Shown here: positions 45,516 to 57,130 of the stretch, one piece after another | Layout of the letters: every line of letters starts with the position of its first letter | Position numbering within the stretch: position 1 is the stretch's first letter | NCBI RefSeq assembly: GCF_016801865.2 | Contig: NC_068938.1 | Span: 71,742,521 to 71,806,520 of the forward strand | Origin: Culex pipiens pallens | Taxonomy: Eukaryota; Arthropoda; Insecta; Diptera; Culicidae | DNA length: 64,000 nt | Direction of reading: 5' to 3' | Notes under the pieces: generated by a model | Seen by the model: only the letters and a program-made list of their open reading frames with translations | The model's database searches: none | What the model was told of the DNA's origin: nothing | Translations under genes and position numbers: made by a program

Positions 45516-46090
45516 CACAGAAAAAATGGTAATAATCATCAGGAAATGGTGACAGATTTCTTGTCAAGAAAAATGTGTTATATTACATCTGGAATTGATG
45601 AATATTCATTCGTTTCTGATGAATTTTCATCAGGTTCATATTTTTAACACTTTTTAAGTAATATTAGTCAAATAAGAGGTAAAATTTGGCAAAAATGAAG
45701 AAAATTGTTATTCCTGGATCTGGAAAGACAAATAAAAAATTGACTTTTCTAAAATAAACAAAAACAAATCACACATGAATTCAGGTCTCCATTTTTTTTT
45801 AAATTTAAACAAAACCAACTAAGCGGTTCTTCATAAATTTTGCTGTGAACATTAACCAATAAAATTTATTCGATTTGCTGTACTAATATTTCAATGGACA
45901 TTGTTCCATCACCACACAGCAAAAATCGCATGCAAAAGCATGCACATCACCTTCGTCAATAAAGACACTTATTAATGATGGGCTACATATTTCAAAGTGT
46001 AATATTACATAGAATTTCATTAAATAATGCAAAATTTATTTTACTCCCAGGCCTTTTACACGCAGCTGGATTACTACTTTATTTGCTGTG
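45516..46090. mobile_element. CACAG-type MITE, TA-flanked
   Basis: The left end reads CACAGAAAAAATGGTAATAATC and the right end TTTATTTGCTGTG, with TA on both sides (45514-45515, 46091-46092). Internal 'aatattcatcag/tgatgaat' words are inverted. The terminal inverted repeat is short, so the pairing of these two ends is less certain than for the other elements. Confidence 0.55.
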
Positions 46091-46106
46091 TACCCAGCAT
46101 TTTTTT

Positions 46107-46228
46107 CAATTTTACTTCCCTTTAATCAATATCTAAGCAACCTGTGCTGGACAATCATCATTTATACATGACGAAATCCAGTCTGCAACCCGCTAAGATC
46201 ACCATCTCCATGCGAATGCGAATGCGAA
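46107..46228 (+). mobile_element. Short retrotransposed fragment with 20-bp duplication
   Basis: The 20-bp sequence TGTGTACCCAGCATTTTTTT occurs on both sides (46087-46106, 46229-46248). The ~122-bp insert between them ends in ATGCGAATGCGAATGCGAA. A long target duplication with a microsatellite tail is what a 5'-truncated LINE copy or SINE leaves. The source element is not recognised. Confidence 0.6.
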
Positions 46229-46292
46229 TGTGTACCCAGCATTTTTTTTTTTCAAGTGGTTCATAAGTTGAATTTCGAATAGGAAACAGTTG

Positions 46293-46335
46293 TTGGCCAC
46301 CAACGGCGCCCGCCATGTCAGTTTGTAGATCTCGA
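46293..46335. repeat. 43-bp GC-rich dispersed repeat, copy 2
   Basis: Identical to 1148-1190, with ~15 bases of upstream similarity. The downstream sequence is GC-rich here (ggggatgggacggg), unlike the AT-rich flank of copy 1. Confidence 0.75.
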
Positions 46336-47679
46336 GGGGATGGGACGGGAATGTAAGTTAGCACAGGCTGCTACCAAGGGTGGGTTCTATACGATATCCA
46401 CACCCCCGCGTGTGCCGGAAAACTACTTCTACTTGGGATTTTGTTAGTGGGAAAGGGTAATGGTCAGGATTCATCATAGAGGATGATGATGTGGCCCAAT
46501 AATCAATGAATTTCGTTGAGTGATAAGGTGATGTATTATGTATTCTCAAGGCAAACAATCGGAAGATGCGGATGAGACCATTCCCAGTTATTTGGTGTTG
46601 AGGTTAGCATAAATGATTCAATCTTAGATAGCCGGCTGTGGAAAGATAGATCAAAATTATGTGTGATTAAAAGGTGAAATATTAAACTCAGTGTAACATA
46701 TTTACATAGAGTTAACCTGATACTCTATATACTTTTAAATTATTATAAGATGGGCGACCAATTAATGACTGATGAGTTATGATGTTATCTGAAGGACTTG
46801 AACAATCGCGTTGAAACAATATTTGTCACCGTGATTCGCGTGAAACGAGTGGTCGAATTGAATGATAATTTATATTTTGCTAACGCAATTTAAAACGAAT
46901 CTTCCCATGAAACAATTGCAAATCATAAAACAAAGAAACCCGGCTGTGGTGTGTATTAAATACATGACTAACGAGAAAAAAAACACCGACGACAATCGAC
47001 GAAAACGGAACGCGAAAAAAATGCATCCCGACGGACAGGCACCGCGAAACGGACTGGCTCAGCTCTGCTGTCATCGTGACAACCCTATAGGCATTTTTAG
47101 TAGAACAAATCTCATATAAAATGTGAAAACTTTTAATTTTTGCATCGATTTCATTTAAGAGTGTTATATGATTCGATAATTTTATAATCAAAACTAGTTT
47201 TAACAAATTTCAGGCACATTTTTGACTTTTTAACAATCTTACCTAAAATTTTTATGCATATTGTTATAAAGCTTATAAACTTAGTTAACTATTTATAAAC
47301 ATTGATTTTTTTTCTTAAAAACTGTGTCAGATGGTACATTTGACGTAAACATATAATTTGTACACATTGAATCTTATTTTTACAAGAATAACTAAGACAA
47401 TCAAAGTCACCCCGGAATTCAAAATAAGAATTTTCAATTCAACTATTTTTTTTAAACCCTATTGAAAAAACTTTTTTATCAAAAATAGTGCATGTACCGG
47501 GCATTGATTTAAAAAAAAATGAAAAACTATGACTTTGAAAAAAAAAATTACCTAAACATTGCTTTAACTTGAAAACGATGCACTCAATCAGTCAATAAAG
47601 TACGTTTTGATTTCCAATTCGATTTTTTATCGTCAAATGAAGTTGAAATTTAGTTGCGTTATTTTGATTTTTTTGCAAA
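46336..47679. other. Non-coding DNA
   Basis: 46336-46600 is GC-balanced. The remainder is AT-rich. Frames of 66-108 codons overlap on both strands, with no domain. No RNA gene or repeat end could be supported. Confidence 0.35.
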
Positions 47680-48300
47680 TCAAGTTTTAGTCCTTAACCA
47701 TACCTAAAACTTTGCCAAAGATATCAAATTGGTCAAAAAAACCTTCCTAAATATTATTATTTTTTGAATTTTCCTGTATTACAGTCGACTCTCTGGCTGT
47801 CGATCTTCTCGATATCAATATTGCTCCATCTATCAATGAATTCTTCAGGCCCTTCAAACTGCATACTTCGATTGGCTTTATTCCTCGATATTTTCTCTTG
47901 CTTGAAGGATATCTTCCTCGACGGTACCTTGGATTCTGTTTGCTTTAAAAATCTTTTCCGGTTGTCAATATTGTCACTATCTCATGGCTTGCATAGACAT
48001 TTTTCTTTGCGAAACGAAGCTTTCAAGGGTGTTTGACATTAGTTTGTTTTTGTTTGCTGGACGATGCCATAATTCTCTCCCATAGCTGGGTACCAAGACA
48101 AATATATTTTCAATCGAGTCTTCATTTTGCATCGTTCTATAAACTGATGATTCTCTTCCTCGATGGTCCCTTGGATATTGACAACCAGAGAGTCGACTGT
48201 ATTTTTGTATGGACAGCTGCCAAATTTGTATGAAATGACAAATGATACAAAATGGCTTCTTTGGGCATACCGAAGACACCACAAAAGTTCCGGATTATAA
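47680..48300. repeat. Relative of the 42850-43060 repeat, split by a MITE
   Basis: 'tagtccttaaccatacctaaaactttgcc' before and 'tttgtatggacagctgcca...atggcttctttgggcataccgaagacacc' after the MITE at 47782-48199 match the consecutive sequence at 42880-43060. The MITE therefore landed in a pre-existing copy. Confidence 0.75.
47782..48199. mobile_element. TA-flanked MITE, CAGTCGACTCTCTGG ends
   Basis: A 418-bp element with left end CAGTCGACTCTCTGGCTGTC and right end GACAACCAGAGAGTCGACTG, flanked by TA (47780-47781, 48200-48201). Removing it and one TA restores the surrounding repeat. CAG ends with TA point to pogo/Tigger-type mobilisation. There is weaker inverted homology inside (tcctcgacggtaccttgg against cttcctcgatggtccc is direct, not inverted). 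No transposase frame was found. Confidence 0.85.
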
Positions 48301-50042
48301 AAATACAATAATTACAATTAAAGAAAAAATACCAATTCGAAATTCGGAATCGTATTTACATGCTACAATGTTGAAAGTCTAGACTTTTCCACCGCTCAAC
48401 ACCTGTCGTTCCAATAATAGCGCGAAATGCAACTCGATGCATTATACTTAAAACTTAAATACTTTGTACAAAGCACTTCCCCAACTCATCACGACAAACT
48501 CCCGCCCGTCATTTCGCGATAGCATTTCATTGAACCACCCATCAACATAATGTCTCGCGTGATTACACCGAACGTCCATTTCCCGAAACATTAGATGGTC
48601 CGGAGCAGAATCCAGCGCGAGTGTTGTGCTGTGCGTGTGAGCGCTTCCGCCCGCATCGGGAAAAGCCGTCCAATTGGATGATGGAAAATTGGTGTAATTA
48701 TTCGGGCCTGCTCGAACCTGCGATGGCCAATCGATGCTTCGAAAAAGGTAATTCGAGGAACAGGTTTCCCCCAAACCCGCAAAAACCATCGCCCTCGACT
48801 TGGATGGAGATTGATTGATCGGATTTCCTAATTTGATGTACGAGCTGCTGCTGCTGGGATGTTTTTGTGTGTGGGCGGAGGGAAATCCATGTTCTACATG
48901 TGCCACTAACATAGTTAGTACGGGAAGAAGTAAGCAGGTGGGATGTTTTCGCCCGGAAATCGGCAATCCGCAATGAGTTGGAAAAGTGGAATGAGTCAGG
49001 TCGACGGAGGTCAGAGATTAATGAATGGTGATTTGGATTCGATTCGGGACGAGAATTTGATTGTCGGTTTCCGGGCGAAGGTGGACTCTGACTGCAGACT
49101 GACACATTCGGAATCCGACGGGGAGCAGAAGTGCATTTTGTCCGGGCGTAAAGTTCATCGAGCAGATCAAAGCAGTGCAACTCGAGACCTGTCGACGAGT
49201 TTAATGATGGACTGGTATATCTGGGACAGGATCAGAGTGTAACGAGTTTACGGGTGATGGGAAACAGTGACGTGCACAAGGGGTGTAAAATATTGTGAAC
49301 TGGATCCTTCCGACTAAATCAGATTTTTTCACCTAAGCCTCTGCCTGACTTCACTGCATGATCTGCATCCAACATCAAGAGTAAAAAAATGAACCCAAAA
49401 AAACTAACCTCGCCAACCAACGTTATTGCATGTTCATAATTTCGATAATGTAAGCCGCCGTCGACTTCAATCAGCAAACCCCAAAACAAGCGCCATGATA
49501 AGCTGTAACGAGAGTGGATTGAAATTTTCCCCACCACTCGACTCCTCCCCGGTTGAAACTCTTTCCCAAGCTTCAAACATCATCTGGAAAATGAAAATTG
49601 GAAAGAAACTGTTAACGTGGCTGCTGCCGGTGGAAAACGAACGAACGAAAAAAAGTGCAAAAAGAAAATTCTTTCAGGGAAAAAAATATATGATTATTAG
49701 TTTTTCTCGTTTCCAGCTGCTGCAGTCGAAGCGATATGCTTTACACAGGGAGAGAGAGTGGGATGAGATACTCTTTACAGATAGTTTGGGATGAAGGGGG
49801 TAGGATGATGCTGCACACACAATCCAACGCGCCCTAGATAGCAGCAAGAGATAGAGAAAAACATCTCTTCGTGAGTTTTCACGCGAAATGGCTGCATCAG
49901 TAGATGGAAATGTTCCAGTTATGGGCTTTTCATTTCGATTTGTTTTTGCGTTATAAATTTATCTTTTTTAATTTTAAAACTTTAGTTTTTCAAATTTGGT
50001 TATCTATCTGCACCAAATTGTAATTGTGAAAAAAAAATATTT
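48301..50042. other. GC-richer single-copy-like island
   Basis: 48400-49900 has balanced composition and long overlapping frames on both strands (172 and 160 codons on minus, 122 and 99 on plus). Overlap in several frames and absence of any domain argue against coding. It may be host intron or regulatory DNA. Confidence 0.4.
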
Positions 50043-50825
50043 TTGCAATTCCGTCGTGAAACTACTTACTTTTCCTGTCATTCTTGAACGACGAAATAGC
50101 CTACTTTTCTGTACCAAAAATAACAGAACCGAATAGCAACACTTTTCAAAATAAATGCTCAAATGGGTGCTGAAAAGTTGAACTTTTCAGCACTTGTTTC
50201 AAAAAGTAACACTTTTCAACATTTTTTTGATTTAATCGATTTATTGACAAAATACATGAAAATTTGACATAAAATTTCACTCAGTGTGTGTTTTTCGGAA
50301 TTGCAAAAAATGTTGTATGCAGACATGCATCCGCTCTAACTCCTCTTTTGGAAGAACTTGTTTGGCATTTCACGTAGAAGATTCCCAGCATGTTGTGCCA
50401 GTGATTAGAATACGCTAATTACGCTTGTCTTTAAGGCACCCGAAGACCCTGAGAGATTATTTTGATACCCTACTGAGATATAGGTTAAGAACTCTTAATT
50501 GCACTCAAAGAGCTTTTAAGAAGTTCTTCTTGAGAGCTTAAGAGAACATTTACATGAAAATATAGCTGAAATCGGTTTTTCCAATGAACCAATGTTTTCT
50601 ACACATTATTCAAGCCAAAAACAAGAGATTTTTACCTAGCAACAAGCATAACATTGCTTTAAACGAAAATGGCATCTAGAACAAGCTGAGTGCCGTTAAA
50701 AAGAGCTCATAGTGCCGATGCATGTCTGGTTTTAATAAAGTTCTTCTTGTGAGCCTCGTTGGATAAATGTACGAATCGTGCTGAAAAAATCCTTTTTTTG
50801 CAACTTGTTGCATAAACTACTATTT
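50043..50825 (-). mobile_element. Palindrome-rich MITE, copy split by another insertion
   Basis: 50043-50319 and about 50755-50825 match the two ends of the family at 13218-13651 (reverse orientation). The inner palindrome has lost part of an arm. The element at 50320-50728 sits between them, and about 70 bp of the original sequence is missing at the junction. Confidence 0.75.
50320..50728. mobile_element. MITE, CAGACATGCATC ends
   Basis: The left end reads CAGACATGCATCCGCTCTAA and the right end is an inverse reading GTGCCGATGCATGTCTG, with further inverted words (aagaacttgtttggc against acaagctgagtgcc, diverged). It interrupts the palindrome-rich MITE. No target duplication was resolved. 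Confidence 0.6.
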
Positions 50826-53614
50826 TAGTATTTTTTAAAAATTACTTCAGAATACCTTCCTTTTATTTTTGGCTCGAAAAATCGAGGACCAACGATTTTT
50901 TTTTCTTTAATCTTGAAAAAAAATAACGAAGGTAGACGGGAAATCAACTAAAACATCCATAAATTACGTGGACACTTTTTTGAATAAAAATGTAAAAAAA
51001 ATAAATCAGGAATTCTTCATTTTCAAACTTCTCCCATTTAAATCATTCATTGGAAGTTTTGTTCCTATTTAGAAAATGAGCAGGTCTTAAAATGCATTTT
51101 TTAAGTGTAGTATATCTTTCAAGTATTTTGGTATAATGCATGTTTCAGTCATAAGCCGTTCTAAATGAAATGTCTAAGTAAAAGTTATAGACCGACATCA
51201 AAGCTGAACTTTTCTTGCATTTATGTTGTTGTTTGTTGTTTTTTAAGTATCTTTTTAGCATTAAAAAAAATCAAATTATTCGCTCTACACAGAAAAAAAT
51301 ATGTAAGATTACACGACATGTAAACCATGTTTTCAATGTAAAAGTGCTTAATGTATAAAATAAATATGATGTAATTGACCAAAATTAATGTAATTGACAG
51401 TCATGTAAATTTTATTTTGATGGAATTGGTAAATCGCATGTAAACATTCCAACTTTTTGAAGAATTTGCCGAACTGGAAACATGTAAACAATGTAATATA
51501 GAGACTAATGTAAAAAAATGTTCATATAACAGAAACAAGAACGTGTAAATTTACAATGCTGCAGTTCGTTTTGAAGTGACAGCTAAATGTATTTGTTTTC
51601 ATTATGTTATTTGGTCGTAAGGCAAATGGATGTGTTCTTCAAGAAAGTTCTAGTTTTTAGTAAAATCAAATCAAATTTATTCGCTTTTCAGTAAGCATCG
51701 CATTTTGTAGCTAGCCCCTCGTCGTGGTGTATAAGAAATATGAGAAACGAGATGTCAAATCGTTTGTTTATGTTTGCATCGAAATTTGTATTCTCACTGC
51801 TTTTCTTTTTGAAATTTATAATTTTGTGAGTGCAGTGGCAGACAAAAAGTTACTTATGGATGGCGCAGAAATGCGGAATCTTAAATGGTTTGTTTGACTG
51901 CAAGGATTCTTGATCCACACATTAACTAATTTTTTTTTCAGACCTGTTTTCGAAAAGTGTACACTTTGAAAAAATCACGTCGGCCGCCGGTTGGGCTGAT
52001 CCTCCAGTAAGCTGTTGTTGGAGCGGTCCTGCCGGATAATCGGGATTTGCTTCCGCCTTCGTCGTGAAAGGTTACGTGACCAATAGGATATGCGCCACGA
52101 CACCCTGAAATACCCGGTGGCGGTACCTTGACCGGACTGTTCTTCAGCATCGGAGCACTCGATCGGAAAATTTCAGAAGATCATCACTGTCGTACCAGCA
52201 AAACAGTCTTCAACGAGCTTGCGATCAGCGGAACACTCGGGTCGGGTTGCCCACGATCTGGTTAATTTTCTCGAATATTCGATCCGGGATGACGGGTTCT
52301 GTTTCAAGCAGGAGCAAGATTAACGTGAAGGCGCTTATGTGGTGTCGTGGTTCCGGAACTGACATGTTTCCCGGTGGAAAAACACCAAACTAGACACTTG
52401 CGATACGCTGCTGCAGACTTGGAAGCATCAAAATCCATGCTGAGATTCGACTCAGACCGCAGGTTAACTTCCTGCAACCAACCTGCACCGGCGTTTGGTG
52501 CGCGGAACTTGCGCGGTGAGTGGGAATTTTTGTACAAAAGTGACTACCGCTGAGGACTATTTTATCTGACAAGGCACCATGGATATATTCTTTCCAGGGC
52601 TGTCCGGGTAACACCTTTTTATGTTACTTTTTAATACATGTTCAAATTAGCAACTTAAAAGAAACTTTTTATGGATAATTTTACAAAAAAATATCGACAA
52701 AACCACACAGAAACACTTTTCTAGGCCAATTTGACAGTTTTTATTCTAAATCAATACCGTCATTGCACTAAGCAGAATAATATACAAAAAAAACTGCTAA
52801 AAAATACACATTATGGATAAGTTGGTCTTAAACTACATTTAAACTCTTAATTTACTGGGTATCTATAGATAAACGTGTACTTGAATCGTACGGTTGGTGT
52901 CTTGGATAACGAAGTTTGGTTAAATTATGCATGATTCTGTTAAACCGTGTAATGTCCGATTTTGTTTTGACTTTCATTTTCTTGTTTGTTTAGTTTCGTT
53001 GATTAGGTTGTGTTAAGGTTCGGTTCGAGGTTCGCGGCAAGGTTCGAGGAGTTTTTGAATAGCTTTTCAGGTAAGTGAATACAATCTGGAATGGATTTTG
53101 CCGTATTAGTAACAATACTCCCTCTTCATCAGCCCATACAAGTGGACGAACCGCGCCGGAGATCGTGGGAGACAATGTGCCGCAAATCTTCATCACGTCG
53201 CACGTCTGCACGTCGAGCTCCTGCTCCTGCTGCACCATCGGTGCCGCTCATGCAACTCCAGCTGATGATGACTGATTCGATGGCGTTTTATGATACCCAG
53301 GTTACGCCCGAAGGAGGATATGACATCGGTGATGGTAGGTTCCGAGCAGTTACAGGCTCATTTGCTGCCGAACTGGAGTTGCATCTTTACATTATTTATT
53401 TAAATTAATTTTGCAGAACACTCCGCGACCCTTTAAAGACGCGTTCGTTTCCGGGACGTCCGAGCTCTGCTTGCTGATTACCAAAACAGCGGCAAGCATT
53501 GACGGTGCAGGAATCAATTCGGCCGCGCAACACCATCTTTAGGAGCGGTTAATCTGACTGGTGCAACTGTGGTCAGCCGATGACATTTCATAATAAACCG
53601 TAAGTAGAAGAGTA

Positions 53615-53970
53615 CCGTCAGTGGAGGTGACATTGGGTCAAAGTCAAAACTTGAATCTGTTTAAAGGGCTGTTTGGGTAAAATCTATTAAAAACTTTGCT
53701 AAAAAAACGTTCCTATAACAAATTCTATCATTTTGAAAGCTGTCTAAAGTTTAGATGCGTTTTTGTCCAAAAATCCACCTTTGATTTTTTTTTTTGAAAT
53801 TGCTCGAAAAGTATCTTAACATAAAAAATCTTTATTTCCTAAGTTGTAGCATGTCAATACGATTACCTCGAACGAGTAGCACAGTTGGATGACTTGTTTG
53901 ACAATATCTTGTGTTTGAGCATCATTTTAGTTTCATTTTACCCAATGTCACACCCTCGAAAGGGTGAGAT
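53615..53970 (+). mobile_element. CCGTCAGTGG MITE, truncated copy
   Basis: It starts TA-CCGTCAGTGGAGGTGACATTG, and the central block (caatgtcacaccctcgaaagggtgagat) matches 3308-3345 of the full copy. The right third, with the right inverted end, is missing. Confidence 0.75.
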
Positions 53971-53999
53971 TAACGCATCGGCTGAATTTAATGATTGTA

Positions 54000-54091
54000 A
54001 AAGTGCTCCGTGTTGTTGTTGTTGTTGTTGTGTTGAATCTAGAATTCAAAAATTGCAACGAATTCTAGATTCAACGGAGCAAAAAAAAATT
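54000..54091. repeat. Hairpin with an expanded GTT run in one arm
   Basis: GTTGAATCTAGAATTC (about 54033-54048) pairs exactly with GAATTCTAGATTCAAC (54060-54075), and the outer GCTCC pairs with GGAGC. Between the two left stem parts lies a (GTT)n run of about seven units that has no counterpart on the right. Confidence 0.75.
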
Positions 54092-54280
54092 TGAAGTCCT
54101 GTAAGTTTACATTGGATTCATTGGAAATTTACACGATTTCGAAAGATTTTTAGTTTGAACATTTACAATGAATGTCATGTAAATTTCCAATGAATTTAAT
54201 GTAAATATACATCATTTATCATGATACCTTTTGGTACATGATAAGTAATGTAAATTTACAGGAATATTTTTTTCTGTGTA

Positions 54281-55471
54281 CACTGCTGTTCATACTGTAC
54301 ATAAACGACATTAAACAGGCACTGAGGAGAGTACAGGTGAACCTGTTTGCCGATGACACAGTTTTGTTTGTGATTGGTGACAGCTTCGATGAGTACTTTG
54401 ACATCATGAACGAAGAGCTAGTAGGATTCACGGACTGGTTGAAATGGAAGAAGCTGCAGCTGAACATCGCGCGAAGACGAAGTGCATGTTGGTGACGACA
54501 CGGCAAACCAACGACTGCAGACGGTGTGTACAGATGGATGGAGGAGTTGTGGAGCGGGTTGAGACGATGAAGTACCTCGGAGTCATGTTGGACGAAAAGT
54601 TGAACTTCAACGAACATGTTGACTATACTATTCGGAAGGCAGCACGGAATTTTGGTGTTCTGTGTAGGTTCCTACTTTGACTATTGTTCATCGATCTTGT
54701 TTATGGGAACACAACGACAACTGAAAAGGATGCAGGTACTATAAAGCAAAATAATGCGGCTGATACTAATGTTTGCAATGGATGTCGGTAAAGCAACGAA
54801 TCGAGTACAATACCCTTGTGTTTGTGTATCGTATGAATAAAAGGATGGCGCCACAATACTTGACGAAGCCATGGTATGCGGAAGGGATATCCATGAGCAT
54901 GACACTAGAGGAGCTGACGATCTCAGATTGCATAACTGGAAAAAGGCATGCACGCAGAACTCGCTGTTTTACAAAGGATTTAAACTTTACAACCAGCTTC
55001 CAGAGAATGCAAAGACGACAAGCAACATCAACGAGTTTAAAAGAATCTGCAAGGAGTTCGTACAGACACGGCCGTTGGAGTAGAAGCGACCCACGATGGT
55101 ACTGTGAGAAAGAGCACGTTATGACGGTCGGCCATCTTCATTATCGGTACGCATTCGCATGGGATCACTTTGGGCCGCATATGATAAACCTGATCAAAAG
55201 TAACGCGAATCTGGGCGCAGTTTAACCCTATGCGCTCATATGCGAGTGGAATAGCAAATGGTTCCAACACCCTAAATTTGATGCAACCTGATTGATAAAA
55301 GACTCTACATAGGACTTGTAAGAGCCCCTCGAGACGAGATAAGAGAGATATGGATGGGCACACACGGAAGTGGAGTAAGATTAAAGGACACTCTCTAAAC
55401 ACGAACGAAGAATTATCGAAAGATATCTGCTCGTATGAGGTGGACCATCCAAGGATAAAAAAAAAAAAATC
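54281..55471 (+). pseudogene. CR1/Jockey-superfamily LINE reverse transcriptase remnant, with 3' end
   Basis: This is the C-terminal part of a non-LTR retrotransposon polyprotein, broken by frameshifts. In order: LLFILYINDI and the catalytic-box relative LFADD (about 54295-54360), KTKCMLV after a frameshift near 54470, MKYLGVMLDEKLNF (about 54568-54605), a stop at 54678-54680, then in other frames DYCSS, VKQRIEYNTLVFVYRMN (about 54785-54840), HEHDTRGADDLRLHNW (about 54893-54940), LYNQLPENAK, and a natural end at 55083. 55084-55459 is the 3' UTR, and a 13-bp A tract closes it. The 5' portion is missing and the left edge coincides with the TA at the end of the CACAG-type element. LFADD and the C-terminal motifs fit the CR1/L2/Daphne/Jockey assemblage. 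I cannot name the clade. Non-functional. Confidence 0.85.
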
Positions 55472-56250
55472 ATCAGCTCCCCGAGGGCCAGAAATTGCTC
55501 CGCCTTGTTACGGCAGCTCCGAAACCGCGTCATCATCTCCCCCGCGAGAGCAAAGAACTCCGGCAGGGTAAAGAAATCTTCCCCGGTGACTCCTTGCTGG
55601 GCCGCATCACCGCTACCGGCAGCGACCACGCTTGCAAACGACCGCCCCCAGCCAGGGGGGAACGCTGAGTTTTCCGCTGGAACCGTAGGCTGTCCAGCTG
55701 TAGGAACGACTGCGCTCGTACTTCGCTGAGGAGGGTGGGACGATGCTGCTTTCTTCTTCCTCTTTGCCTGCTCCTCGAGGTAAGCCTTGCGCGCGACGCA
55801 TCCGCGGTAATTGCCGGTATGGTTGCCGTCACAGTTCGCGCACTTTACGCGTGGCTTGGTTTGTTCTGCCTTGTTCCCCAAGACCGCCTTGCACGGCAGT
55901 GCACACGCCTCAGAGAGGTGTGATTCACCGCACTTCACACAGCGAGGCGGGATTGCAGTTCCGCGAGCCGTGGCCGAATTTCTGGCAACGGTGGCATTGC
56001 GCTACGTCCGTCGGGTTCTTGGTGTAAAACCGCCAGTTTACCCAAAAACCGTCCAACGTCTTAGTCCGCCGCAGGTCTTGAATCTTGACGGTGCCGCGGT
56101 TGAAGTACAACAGGTACAGTGTTGGTGCTTCTTCAAGTCGGAAACTGGACGTTCTTGGTAACCCTGTACGACGACCTTAACAGGGGGCTTCTCGGGGTTG
56201 AATGTGTAGAAGTTGAAGTTGCTACGCTTCAATTCTTCAAACACCAGGTC
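55465..56250 (-). pseudogene. Jockey-type LINE ORF1 (Gag-like, zinc-knuckle) remnant
   Basis: Read on the minus strand from about 56250, three frames joined by frameshifts give FEELKRSNFNFYTFNPEK (the conserved segment before the knuckles in Jockey Gag-like proteins), then CHRCQKFGHGSRNC (CX2CX4HX4C, about 56000-55950), then the knuckles CVKCGESHLSEAC and CANCDGNHTGNYRGC (about 55945-55815), a low-complexity K/S/P linker, FASVV, and a C-terminal AEQFLALGELM segment (about 55510-55480). The protein binds element RNA in the ribonucleoprotein. The N-terminus and the whole RT-bearing second frame are missing. Its 3' side abuts the A tract of the plus-strand LINE remnant. Confidence 0.85.
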
Positions 56251-57130
56251 GATTTTTTTTATTTCTTTTTTTACAAAAACAAATTTCCTTCAAAAAATCA
56301 TAAATCAGCAGCAAAACATTTGCCCTTGCTTTTTGGCTCAATTTTTTTTAATCAAGAAGGGCACTTTCAGACTTTGTGATTTTTTTTTAATTTTGTTACC
56401 ACAGATAAGAAAAAGACATAAAATTTAAGGAAAAGAAATATTTATATGAACACTGATTTTGTGCAAATTTTCGTAAAAACATAACAGTATTAATGTATAA
56501 AGCGTTTTGTGAAGCTTTTTGCATCAAAATTTTGAAAGTTGAGCATTAAATTTGAAATTTTGTTTTTGCCCCTTCCTCGACTTTGACAAAAAACTTTCAA
56601 AATTTGTACCAGCCTTAAACACATCGATGCCTCTGTGCTCTTTTATATAAAGGTTGCTGGTTTTCCTAGCTAGAGAACACAGAGGCATCGATATCAAAAA
56701 CTTTTAAAAATAAAAAAAAATGTATTTTTTTCGTGTATTTATATTTTTGAAGATCGATACCTACAATTTTACCGAAGACATATCAAACATTTACTTACCA
56801 TTTTTGCATGTCAAAGTCAAAAGAATCCTTTTTTCAAGTTCACCCGTCATCATCCTTAAAAAGGGAACCGGATTTGTACTGATTTTGAAGCACGATTTTG
56901 AAATGGGTGACTCAAAGAGCTTGAAAAAAAGATGGAAAGTATCCTTTTGAAGGTAAGTTTGAGTGTAAAGCTGCCCAATTTGCATAAAGACTTGTATGAG
57001 TTTGAGCTAAATAAAAAAATACAAATAAAAACCATTTTCAGAATTCTAGAACAATTGCTAAAAGAAACCATCAAAGCTTTGTATTTTTTTTAAATAAAAT
57101 CATGAGAATGTTATAAAAAATACTAAATTG
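56251..57130. other. AT-rich non-coding DNA with a short hairpin
   Basis: At 56623-56692, ATCGATGCCTCTGTG and its exact inverse enclose ~40 nt that include TTTTATATAAAGG. This is either a very small MITE or a pre-miRNA-like hairpin. Nothing else could be supported. Confidence 0.5.

Larger units (their letters stand above)
51288..54278. mobile_element. CACAG-type element with GC-rich, exon-like interior
   Basis: The ends are CACAGAAAAAAATATGTAA and TTACAGGAATATTTTTTTCTGTG, with TA on both sides (51286-51287, 54279-54280). Both subterminal zones are rich in 'catgtaaatttaca' words. The interior 51830-53610 is GC-rich with splice-like signals (cttttcag|gtaagtg near 53070, gatg|gtaggt near 53334, ttttgcag near 53417) and an AATAAA at about 53593. 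No protein was recognised. A truncated CCGTCAGTGG MITE is at 53615-53970. Confidence 0.6.

Noticed and set aside
48448..49180. Minus-strand frames of 172 and 160 codons
   Set aside because: They overlap each other and plus-strand frames, show no domain, and are expected in GC-richer non-coding DNA.
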